Positions 27,620-35,742 of a DNA stretch of 58,381 nt are shown piece by piece; position 1 is the stretch's first letter; every line of letters starts with the position of its first letter. The stretch is taken from positions 1-58,381 of the forward strand of contig JAGAPD010000021.1 of the NCBI GenBank assembly GCA_017623435.1. The letters run 5' to 3'. A program made the translations under genes and the position numbers. The notes below the pieces were generated by a model that saw only the letters and a list, made by a program, of their open reading frames with translations, ran no database searches and had not been told where the DNA came from. The stretch comes from Clostridia bacterium (GTDB taxonomy: Bacteria; Bacillota; Clostridia; Christensenellales; Pumilibacteraceae).

Positions 27620-28732
27620 TTAAACTATAGTATCTTTTGGCAAGAAATAAGGCCTCGTTTCGTGACCGCTAAGCGTTCTGTTTTGTAGCACGCGAACGTC
27701 CTTTTCAGCGATTACGCAATTTACGTAGCTGTTCTCTTCGATTACCACGTTGTTAAACAGCACCGATCCAACGACCTTTGCTCCCTTCTTAACCTTTGCT
27801 CCACGGAAAAGAATGGAGTTTTCAACCTCGCCTTCGATTACGCAACCGTCGGCGATAAGTGAATTTTTGACCTTTCCGCTCTCTGCTATACGGCAGGGCG
27901 CGCTGTCACGCACTTTCGTATAAATAGCGCCTGCTCCACGGAAAAGCTGATCACGCGTTTCTTTGTCAAGAAGTTGAAGTGAATGCTTGTAATAGTTAGG
28001 CATACTGTCAATGCTTGCAAAATAACCCGTGTATTCGTAACCGTAAATATTATATTCGTTAACTCCTCTTATCAGCACGTCGCGCGAAAAACTCTTATAG
28101 CCAAGCTCTTCAGCGTTATCGATAATGGATAAAAGGAATTGACGGTTGATAACCAGCATATTCGTAAACGCGTTAATCGTACCGTGGTGTTTATTGCCAG
28201 TTACTACGCGTTTAACCTTTCCGTCCTCGTCAATAACGACGGAGGTACGCATCTTCGTTTCGTTTTCAGGAATTTCCTTTTTGCGATAAACGACGGTGAT
28301 GTCGGCGTGCTTGCGTACGTGATAAGCAACGACCTCGGAAAAATCAATATTGCACACGTTATCGCAGTCGCTCATAACGACGTAATCTTCGCTCGCCTCA
28401 CGCAAGTAATACGCGCTGTTGGAAATTGCCTCAAATCGCGACGAGTACACGGCAGAGCTTTCTCTGCCGTAAGGCGGAAGTAAAACGAGTCCGCCACGCT
28501 TACGCGACAAATCCCAGCTCTTTCCGCTACCGAGATGCTCCATAAGCGATTGATAATTATATTTCGTGATAATGCCGACGTTGTAAATTCCGCTGTTTAC
28601 CATATTTGACAAAACGAAGTCGATAAGACGGAATCTTCCGCCAAAGGGTACGGACGCAAGCGTACGAGTCGTAGTAAGTTCGTTAACGTCCTTATCGTGA
28701 ATATTAGAAAAAACTATTCCTAAAGTTTTCAT
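27620..28732 (-). CDS. glgD: GlgD, non-catalytic glucose-1-phosphate adenylyltransferase subunit
   Basis: 370 residues. It aligns with GlgC over the whole length (ASVPFGGRFRLIDFVLSNMVNSGI; left-handed beta-helix C-terminus), but the nucleotide-binding GGxGxRL is replaced by FSNIHDKDVNEL, the mark of the regulatory GlgD subunit in Firmicutes. It pairs with GlgC in a heterotetramer. The ATG at 28732 has GAGGTG 4 bases upstream; the GTG at 28744 is less likely. Confidence 0.93.
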   Translation of the reverse strand: MKTLGIVFSNIHDKDVNELTTTRTLASVPFGGRFRLIDFVLSNMVNSGIYNVGIITKYNYQSLMEHLGSGKSWDLSRKRGGLVLLPPYGRESSAVYSSRFEAISNSAYYLREASEDYVVMSDCDNVCNIDFSEVVAYHVRKHADITVVYRKKEIPENETKMRTSVVIDEDGKVKRVVTGNKHHGTINAFTNMLVINRQFLLSIIDNAEELGYKSFSRDVLIRGVNEYNIYGYEYTGYFASIDSMPNYYKHSLQLLDKETRDQLFRGAGAIYTKVRDSAPCRIAESGKVKNSLIADGCVIEGEVENSILFRGAKVKKGAKVVGSVLFNNVVIEENSYVNCVIAEKDVRVLQNRTLSGHETRPYFLPKDTIV

Positions 28733-28740
28733 AGCGCACC

Positions 28741-29922
28741 TCACTTTTTCTCTACGATTTCGCCCGACGGGATATACGCGTCGCTACCGATAACGCATCC
28801 TCTTCCGATAAGCGCGATACGGTCCTTACTGCTCTCGTCGTCGCCAATTTTCGCGCCGTCGCAAACGGTTACGTTCTCGTCAATCATACCGTAATCAATA
28901 GTAACGTTGTCGCCGATTACCGTTCCACGCATAATAACGCTGTTACGCACCACGCTACCAACTCCGATAGTTACGTCCTCGCTGATAACGCTGTTAATTA
29001 CCGTTCCGTAAATCTCACAGCCTGCGGTGTAGATAGAGTTTTTAACGCTACCCGTCTCACCCACGAAGGAGGGAGGAAGGGGCTCGTTACGCGAATAAAC
29101 GCGCATTTCCTTTTCGTTAAGATTCATAGGCGGATTTTCACCAAGAAGGTCCATATTAGCCTCCCAAAGCGAAGTAATCGTACCTACGTCTTTCCAGTAT
29201 CCCGCGAACGAATAAGCAAACATTCTCATTCCGTTATTGAGCATATAGGGAATAACGTTTTTACCAAAGTCGTTGCTCGACTTTTCGTCCTCCTCGTCGC
29301 GCGTAAGCTCTCTGACGAGAACGTCCTTTTTGAAGATATACACGCCCATAGACGCGTGATTGCTCTTAGGCTGAGCAGGTTTTTCAGCAAATTCGGTAAT
29401 TCTGTGATTTTCGTCAAAGCTCATAATACCAAATCTGCTCGCCTCTTCCCACGGCACGTCGATAACCGCGATAGTACAGTCGGCGTCGTTTGCGATATGC
29501 TCGGCAAGCATTTTCGAGTAGTCCATTTTGTAGATATGGTCGCCACTCAAAATCAAAACGTGCTCACTATCGTACTTGTTAAGAAAGTGAATATTTTGGT
29601 AAATAGCGTTTGCAGTACCCTTGTACCACTCGCCACCCTTTTTAGCCTGATAGGGCGAAAGCGTATGAACGCCACCGTAACTGCGGTCCAAGTCCCAAGG
29701 CTTGCCACCACCGATATATTCGTTAAGCACCAACGGCTCGTACTGAGTAAGCACGCCCACGGTGTCAATGCCAGAGTTAGTGCAGTTACTAAGCGTAAAG
29801 TCGATAATGCGGTATTTCGAACCAAACGAAACAGCCGGTTTTGCTATGCCGGAAGTAAGCGCGTAAAGTCTTGTACCCTGTCCGCCGGCAAGTAGCATTG
29901 CTACACATTTTTTCTTTTTCAT
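28741..29922 (-). CDS. glgC: glucose-1-phosphate adenylyltransferase, catalytic subunit
   Basis: 393 residues. It makes ADP-glucose, the committed step of glycogen synthesis. The ATP-binding motif [21 protein letters not shown] is near the N-terminus, followed by the Asp-containing [12 protein letters not shown] and GLP-site residues in EFAEKP. The C-terminus has the beta-helix hexapeptides ([20 protein letters not shown]). First gene of the operon, 8 bases before glgD, behind a leader of about 217 bases. Confidence 0.97.
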   Translation of the reverse strand: MKKKKCVAMLLAGGQGTRLYALTSGIAKPAVSFGSKYRIIDFTLSNCTNSGIDTVGVLTQYEPLVLNEYIGGGKPWDLDRSYGGVHTLSPYQAKKGGEWYKGTANAIYQNIHFLNKYDSEHVLILSGDHIYKMDYSKMLAEHIANDADCTIAVIDVPWEEASRFGIMSFDENHRITEFAEKPAQPKSNHASMGVYIFKKDVLVRELTRDEEDEKSSNDFGKNVIPYMLNNGMRMFAYSFAGYWKDVGTITSLWEANMDLLGENPPMNLNEKEMRVYSRNEPLPPSFVGETGSVKNSIYTAGCEIYGTVINSVISEDVTIGVGSVVRNSVIMRGTVIGDNVTIDYGMIDENVTVCDGAKIGDDESSKDRIALIGRGCVIGSDAYIPSGEIVEKK

Positions 29923-30139
29923 TTCTTTGCCCTCTCCTTATTTTGTTATCACACCGTAACGGTGAAAATTCTCTTCATCATTTTCGACAGACTGCTTTTG
30001 GACACAACTGTAAACGCGCACCCACTTTTTAGTACGCGTATCGCTTTCCCCGTAATTAACTGAACACTTTCAGCAGTCCCATCAAAACTCCCTTATCACC
30101 CAAAATCGGGCAATTCATCGTAGCCTTACTATGCTGTAT
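29923..30139 (-). promoter_or_regulatory. structured 5' leader RNA of glgC (candidate regulatory RNA)
   Basis: About 217 bases between the predicted transcription start and the glgC ATG, with several pairable segments on the minus strand. GACTGCT (30078-30072) can close on AGCAGTC (29996-29990). Inside are CTGAA-AGTG-TTCAG (30073-30060) and an 8-bp stem ACGCGTAC/GTGCGCGT (30039-30014). A CACCG-TTA-CGGTG hairpin (29964-29952) lies upstream of the ribosome binding site. It matches no riboswitch class I recognise. Function is inferred from structure and position only. Confidence 0.5.
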
Positions 30140-30145
30140 AGTTAT

Positions 30146-30174
30146 ATTATACACCACCTTTTAAAAAAAAGCAA
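30146..30174 (-). promoter_or_regulatory. promoter of the glycogen operon
   Basis: On the minus strand TTGCTT (30174-30169), a 17-base spacer and TATAAT (30151-30146). The stretch 30175-30316 between it and the glnA promoter is very AT-rich, with one GCGTTT/AAACGC dyad at 30217-30235 and no gene. Confidence 0.7.
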
Positions 30175-30316
30175 TACAAATACTAAAAAAATATAAAATA
30201 AAATAATAATGTTTTTGCGTTTATCGACGAAACGCTCTTTTTTTCGCGCAAAAACGCAAAATCCTACGATTTTTCACAAAAAACAATTATTTTTCGCCGT
30301 ATCCACAAAAAAGAGT

Positions 30317-30345
30317 TTGACAATAAAAGTGTAAAATATTATAAT
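30317..30345 (+). promoter_or_regulatory. consensus promoter of glnA
   Basis: TTGACA (30317-30322), 17 bases, TATAAT (30340-30345): an exact SigA consensus, about 25 bases before the ribosome binding site. Confidence 0.88.
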
Positions 30346-30376
30346 TACACTATCTTTGGCAAAAAGGAGAGCGATT

Positions 30377-32455
30377 ATGAATATACCAGAAATATTCGGC
30401 AGTTTAGTTTTTAACGACGGCGTTATGCGCGACCGTCTTTCTGCCGACGTTTACGAAAAATTTAAAGCGCTGGTTAAAGCAGGTGAACCGCTCCCCCTCG
30501 AAATTGCTAACGTCATTGCCGACGCCATGAAAGACTGGGCTATTTCCAAGGGTGCGACTCACTATACGCACTGGTTCCAACCCATGACGGGTATCACGGC
30601 TGAAAAGCACGACAGCTTCATCACCCCAAGTGGCAACGGCGAAGTAATTATGAAATTCTCGGGCAAGGAGCTTATAAAGGGCGAATCGGACGCATCCTCC
30701 TTCCCTAACGGCGGACTGCGCTCCACCTTCGAGGCGCGTGGCTATACCGCATGGGATCCCACTTGCTACGCGTTCGTAAAAGACGGCGCGCTGTGTATCC
30801 CCACCGCGTTTTGCGCGTACTCGGGACAAGTGCTCGACGAAAAGACTCCCCTTCTTCGCGCGTGCAAAACTCTTTCCAACCAGACGGTAAGGCTTTTGCG
30901 CTTATTCGGCAAAGAAACGGCGTCCGTCATCACCACCGTAGGCCCTGAGCAAGAATATTTCCTTATCGACAAACAGTATTATCTCAAGCGTAAAGACCTT
31001 ATCTTTACGGGTAGAACGCTTTTCGGCGCGAAACCGCCCAAAGGTCAGGACCTTGAGGACCACTACTTCGGTACTATCCGTCCGCGCGTTCTAAAATTTA
31101 TGGAAGAGCTGGACGAACAGCTTTGGAAGTTGGGCGTCGTTGCAAAGACGCGTCATAACGAGGCTGCACCCGCTCAGCACGAGCTTGCACCCGTTTTCTC
31201 CGTCGTTAACGTAGCGTGCGATCACAACCAACTGACGATGGAGCTTATGAAAAAAATCGCCGACAAGCACGACCTCGTTTGTCTACTCCACGAAAAGCCG
31301 TTTGCAGGCGTAAACGGTAGCGGTAAGCACGATAACTGGTCGCTTTGCACCGAAGAGGGCGAAAACCTTCTCAACCCCGGCAAAAAACCCGAGGAAAACT
31401 TGTTATTCCTCACCATTCTTTGCGCGGTTATGAAAGCGGTTGACGAGCATCAGGACCTTCTTCGTATTTCAGTTGCAAGCCCGGGCAACGACCACCGTCT
31501 TGGCGCAAACGAAGCGCCCCCTGCTATAATTTCTATGTATCTTGGCGACGAGCTTTCGGGTATACTCGAGTCCATCGGAAACGACACCGTTTACGAGCAC
31601 AAAAAGGCTACTAAGATGAATATGGGCGTAGACGTTATCCCCACTTTTATGCAGGACACGTCCGACCGCAACCGTACTTCGCCCTTTGCTTTCACGGGTA
31701 ACAAGTTCGAGTTCCGTATGCTTGGCTCGATGGCGAACGTATCTTTCCCCAACACGATTATTAACGCTGCCGTTAGCGAGGCGTTCGACGAATTTTCCAC
31801 CAAACTCGAAAACAGCACCGATTTTATCGCTGACGTAAAGGCGCTTATTAAGGATACTTACCTTAAACATAAACGCATTCTTTTCAACGGCAACGGATAT
31901 TCTGACGAGTGGACGGCTGAGGCGCAAAGACGCGGACTTCTCAATCTTCGCGACACGCCCACCGCACTATCGCGCCTTGTAACCATAAAAAATATTCGCA
32001 TGCTCGAAAAATACGGCGTTTACTCCCCTGCGGAGGTACACGCCCGTCACGAAATTTTAACGGAGCACTACTGCAAGGTCGTAAACATCGAGGCGCTTAC
32101 CATGCTGGAGATGGCAAACCGTGAAATTTTGCCTGCGTGCATGCGCTTTGCCTCCGATCTTGCTATCGGCGTAAAGAACAAGGAAAAAGTTGGCGTTACC
32201 TGTTACGCCGAGCGCGACCTACTTACGCGCGTTAGCGAACTCGTGGACAAGGCGTACGCGATGACGCGCACTCTTACCGATTACGCAACGACGGCAAAAG
32301 CAATTAAGGATTGCTCGGTTGCAATTTGCGATTATCGCGACAAGGTTATCCCTGCTATGAACGAGCTTCGCGAGGCGTGTGACGCACTCGAAGTTATCGT
32401 AGGCAAGGACTACTGGCCCTTCCCCACCTATTCCGACCTTCTTTTCTCGGTATAA
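30377..32455 (+). CDS. glnA: glutamine synthetase type III
   Basis: 692 residues, the long GlnN/GSIII form (types I and II are ~450 and ~350). It condenses ammonia and glutamate with ATP as a dodecamer. Motifs: PMTGITAEKHDSF, GPEQEYFLID for metal binding, HNEAAPAQHELAPVF, GSGKHDNWSL and FRMLGSMAN. The ATG at 30377 follows AAAGGAGAG; an upstream in-frame start at 30356 would leave almost no leader before the ribosome site. It is a single-gene unit with a strong promoter and terminator. Confidence 0.96.
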   Translation: MNIPEIFGSLVFNDGVMRDRLSADVYEKFKALVKAGEPLPLEIANVIADAMKDWAISKGATHYTHWFQPMTGITAEKHDSFITPSGNGEVIMKFSGKELIKGESDASSFPNGGLRSTFEARGYTAWDPTCYAFVKDGALCIPTAFCAYSGQVLDEKTPLLRACKTLSNQTVRLLRLFGKETASVITTVGPEQEYFLIDKQYYLKRKDLIFTGRTLFGAKPPKGQDLEDHYFGTIRPRVLKFMEELDEQLWKLGVVAKTRHNEAAPAQHELAPVFSVVNVACDHNQLTMELMKKIADKHDLVCLLHEKPFAGVNGSGKHDNWSLCTEEGENLLNPGKKPEENLLFLTILCAVMKAVDEHQDLLRISVASPGNDHRLGANEAPPAIISMYLGDELSGILESIGNDTVYEHKKATKMNMGVDVIPTFMQDTSDRNRTSPFAFTGNKFEFRMLGSMANVSFPNTIINAAVSEAFDEFSTKLENSTDFIADVKALIKDTYLKHKRILFNGNGYSDEWTAEAQRRGLLNLRDTPTALSRLVTIKNIRMLEKYGVYSPAEVHARHEILTEHYCKVVNIEALTMLEMANREILPACMRFASDLAIGVKNKEKVGVTCYAERDLLTRVSELVDKAYAMTRTLTDYATTAKAIKDCSVAICDYRDKVIPAMNELREACDALEVIVGKDYWPFPTYSDLLFSV

Positions 32456-32471
32456 AACTATGTTTTTTCAA

Positions 32472-32517
32472 TAAAAAAAGGGGCGTTCCCACCAAAACAA
32501 GTGGGTACGTCCCTTTT
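32472..32517. terminator. bidirectional terminator glnA / addA
   Basis: AAAAGGGGCGTTCCCAC pairs with GTGGGTACGTCCCTTTT around CAAAACAA, with A/T runs on both sides. It lies between convergent glnA and addA. Confidence 0.85.
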
Positions 32518-32529
32518 CGTTTGCATTTT

Positions 32530-35500
32530 TTAAGTAATTTTCACTTCTACGAAATCGTTGACCTTGAACGAGTAAATCATTGCTTTTTCGGGCGTAAGTC
32601 CAAGTATTTCTTGGCTCGCTTTCATATACAGCGAAAGCTGAGTATCGTACGCGCCTGAGCGAATGGTTTGCATTTTCGAGGTTTTGTAGTCAATAACCGT
32701 CGCTTTGCCGTTATCAATAACGAGAAGGTCAATTACGCCTTGAATAAGCATTCCGTCCTCGCGCTTATAGATAAACTGTTGCTCACGATAATATTGCTTA
32801 CCTTTGACGAACTGACCGACGATTTTACGTGCCGTAGCTATCTCGTCCTTTTCCACTAAATCGCTGGCAAACTTATCTTTTATTCTTTCCCACTCACTTT
32901 CAAAGTCCGCGTCAAAGTCAATAAGCTCCATCGCCTTATGGTACGCGCTACCGCGTTTTGCCGCGCGATCGTCGTCCTCTCCTGCCAAATAGACGGGTAC
33001 GTCCCCCTCCATTTCTTCTTTCATAACGGCGGTAACGCTACTTTTTACGGGTGCACTCTGATAGGGATAAACGTAGTCAAGATACTTTTTCGCGTCAGTA
33101 AAATCAACCGTTTCACTCGCATTTTTCTTGCTCGTAACACCGTCGATTGAACCGATAAGTTCAACGTCGTCACCGTTTACGAGCTCGTAACCGTGACTTA
33201 GATAGAAAGGCTTTAACCAGTCGTAAAAGCTTCTTCCCTCTTCAAACATTTTGGACGTTTGCCCTTCAAAAAGCTTGTCTTTTGAGTTAGTACTTGCGTA
33301 AACGAACAATTCGTTTTTCGCTCTCGTAAGCGCGACGTACAGCAATCTCATTCGCTCCTCGTTAAGCGCGCGTTTCTTTTTTATTCCAGCTACGAAAGTC
33401 AATTTACTGGGACTAACCGTACGGCTTTCCTCGTCGTGATGGCGCATACACAAGCCAAGCTGTGAATCAAGAATGACTTTATCGCTAAGCTCACGGTTTC
33501 TGAACTGTCTACTCGTATTCATTAAGAACACGAAAGGAAATTCCAAGCCCTTCGAGGCGTGAATGGTCATAAGCTTGACGGCGTTTGCCTCCGCCGTGCG
33601 ATTATACTGGCACTCGCTTTCCGTCAAATAGCGCACGCACTCGTCCAAGCTTTTACCCCAGGACGCCGTGTTTACTTCGCCCAAAAAGCTTTCAAGCGCA
33701 TCCACTTTCGTCGAGCCATCTGCAAGCGAGAAAAGATGAATAAACCAGTTTTGACTGGCAACGAGTTTACCCAAAATCTCACCTACAGTATGCGTGTACG
33801 AATAGGTCAGATACTCGTTTGAAAGGGCGAAAAAGCCGTTAAGTTTTCGTGCAATTCCGTCGCCATTTTCCTTAGCGTACTTTTGGCAAAGCGCGTAAAA
33901 GCTTTTTTCCTTTCTATCAAACTTTCTCACCGTTGCAAGCTCGTCTTCGTCCATATTTATAAGCGGGCTAAGTAGTAGCGCAACGAGCGAAATATCGTTG
34001 GTAAAATCGGTAAGATACTTCAAAAATTCTATTAAAATATTTACTTCGTAAACCGATTCGTAAGTAGATTTGTCCGTAACGGATACGGGTATTCCAAGGT
34101 TGTGAAGCTTTTCGTACAGCGCCTTTACCCTGCCGTCACGCACCGAAAAAAGTACGGCAAAATCGGAAAACCGAACGGGACGTGGTACGCCGTTTACGAT
34201 AATACTACCACTTAACTTTGAAATTATATCGTTTACTATAACGTCCGTTTCAACGTCTACGGCGGTGCGTTTTACCTGAGTGTCACGCGTTACGCTATAC
34301 ACTCCGTCAACGACCACGGGCGCGTTATTTAATACGATCGCTTTCAGCTTTACATTACCACCGCTTTGGTTAAGACCGGGGATAAGACGCGCCTTGTTTT
34401 TGTAATCAATCTGACCAAATTTTTCAGTCATCAGCTCGTCGAAAACTTCGTTAGCAAACGCCAAAACCTCGTTAGTCGAGCGGAAGTTTTCGTTAAGAGA
34501 GATAGGTTTTTTGAACCCGTAATGGCGGTATCCGTTATACTTTTTAAGGAAGATTCCCGGCTCGCACATTCTGAACGCGTAAATGCTCTGCTTAACGTCG
34601 CCCACGGCAAACACGGTAACGTCCTTAAGTAGGGCTATCATACTCTCCTGCAAGGGATTGATGTCCTGATACTCGTCCACGAAAAGGTACTTGTATTTTT
34701 GGGAAATTTCCGCCATCGTATCCGACTGCAAAAGTTTTTTTGCGAGGTGTTCAAGGTCCGAATAATCGAGCTTCGCCTTCTTCTTTTTCTTTTCCTCGTA
34801 CTTTTTCGCCATGCTCTTCGTAAGATCAACGAGCACTTTCACGAGGTTAAGATTTAGTTTAGGATCAGGCAAAAAGTTGAATTCGTCAAAGCCCTTAGTG
34901 GCGTTTGCGTAATCTGCTTTCAGTTTCTTGAACTTTTCGTTAAGCTCATCCATATCGGGCGGAATTCTGCCCGTAGGCGTACTCGAGCCGGCGTTTATAT
35001 TGCCCTCTAAAAACTCGCAAAAATTAGTAAGCGGTACTTCGTTACGCGTAAAACCTGCTCTGCTCGTTTCCTCAAGTAGCTCCTTCGCCCTAACGAGATA
35101 ACGCTCGTTTATTAGTTTAAGCTCTTCTTCCATTGCCGACTTGCACTTTCTCGGGTGCATCGCGCCTTCAAAAGCGCACACGCTTAAAAACTCGTCGGGA
35201 TTTTCCTGAGCGCGAGAAAACTCGTAAATTTTGGTGATTAGCTTTCTAAGCGGTGCGTCGGAGCGACGGCTTTCCATAATTTCGTACAGTAGCGAAAAAT
35301 CCTCGCTCGGATTTCCCATTTCGTCGGCAATAGCCTCGCCAACCGCCTCGTTTTTGAGCGAAAGCGCCTCGTTCTCGTCCAAAAGTTCAAACGCAGGGTC
35401 TGCGCCTATCGCGTAAAAGTACATTTTTATAAGACGCTGACACCAGCTATGCAAGGTGCTGATTTCCGCGGTGGGAAGGAGCGCCAATTGACGCTGTGCA

Positions 35501-35742
35501 ATTTCGTTATTCTCGTTCGCCTTTTCCATCAATACGGTTTGCAGCTTTTCGCGCATATCCGCAGCGGCGGCGCGCGTAAAAGTACAAATTACCATGTTTT
35601 CAAGCGACACTCCGTCGTCAAGAAGTAGCGACAAAATGCGCTCGATCATAACCGTCGTTTTTCCACTACCAGCTGACGCGGACACTAACAAATTTCCGCC
35701 ACGGGTGGTGATAACTTTCTTTTGTTCTTCAGTAAAATTCAT
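32530..35742 (-). CDS. addA: ATP-dependent helicase/nuclease subunit A
   Basis: 1070 residues. It is the motor and nuclease subunit of AddAB, which processes double-strand breaks for RecA loading. Walker A SASAGSGKTTV lies near residue 20, then VDEYQDINPLQ (motif II), VGDVKQSIYAFR (III), MTIHASKGLEFPFVFL (V) and LLYVALTRAKNEL (VI). The C-terminal RecB-type nuclease shows GVIDLLVIDNGKATVIDYKTSK. Somewhat shorter than Bacillus AddA (~1230). The start overlaps the addB stop by 4 bases. Confidence 0.95.
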   Translation of the reverse strand: MNFTEEQKKVITTRGGNLLVSASAGSGKTTVMIERILSLLLDDGVSLENMVICTFTRAAAADMREKLQTVLMEKANENNEIAQRQLALLPTAEISTLHSWCQRLIKMYFYAIGADPAFELLDENEALSLKNEAVGEAIADEMGNPSEDFSLLYEIMESRRSDAPLRKLITKIYEFSRAQENPDEFLSVCAFEGAMHPRKCKSAMEEELKLINERYLVRAKELLEETSRAGFTRNEVPLTNFCEFLEGNINAGSSTPTGRIPPDMDELNEKFKKLKADYANATKGFDEFNFLPDPKLNLNLVKVLVDLTKSMAKKYEEKKKKKAKLDYSDLEHLAKKLLQSDTMAEISQKYKYLFVDEYQDINPLQESMIALLKDVTVFAVGDVKQSIYAFRMCEPGIFLKKYNGYRHYGFKKPISLNENFRSTNEVLAFANEVFDELMTEKFGQIDYKNKARLIPGLNQSGGNVKLKAIVLNNAPVVVDGVYSVTRDTQVKRTAVDVETDVIVNDIISKLSGSIIVNGVPRPVRFSDFAVLFSVRDGRVKALYEKLHNLGIPVSVTDKSTYESVYEVNILIEFLKYLTDFTNDISLVALLLSPLINMDEDELATVRKFDRKEKSFYALCQKYAKENGDGIARKLNGFFALSNEYLTYSYTHTVGEILGKLVASQNWFIHLFSLADGSTKVDALESFLGEVNTASWGKSLDECVRYLTESECQYNRTAEANAVKLMTIHASKGLEFPFVFLMNTSRQFRNRELSDKVILDSQLGLCMRHHDEESRTVSPSKLTFVAGIKKKRALNEERMRLLYVALTRAKNELFVYASTNSKDKLFEGQTSKMFEEGRSFYDWLKPFYLSHGYELVNGDDVELIGSIDGVTSKKNASETVDFTDAKKYLDYVYPYQSAPVKSSVTAVMKEEMEGDVPVYLAGEDDDRAAKRGSAYHKAMELIDFDADFESEWERIKDKFASDLVEKDEIATARKIVGQFVKGKQYYREQQFIYKREDGMLIQGVIDLLVIDNGKATVIDYKTSKMQTIRSGAYDTQLSLYMKASQEILGLTPEKAMIYSFKVNDFVEVKIT

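Noticed and set aside
30217..30235. Terminator between divergent glgC and glnA
   Set aside because: The GCGTTT/AAACGC dyad is followed by T's, but no gene is transcribed into it; it lies upstream of both promoters.
30299..30306. Possible DnaA box and origin near the glgC-glnA gap
   Set aside because: A single TATCCACA-like match in an AT-rich gap; no cluster of boxes and no dnaA nearby.
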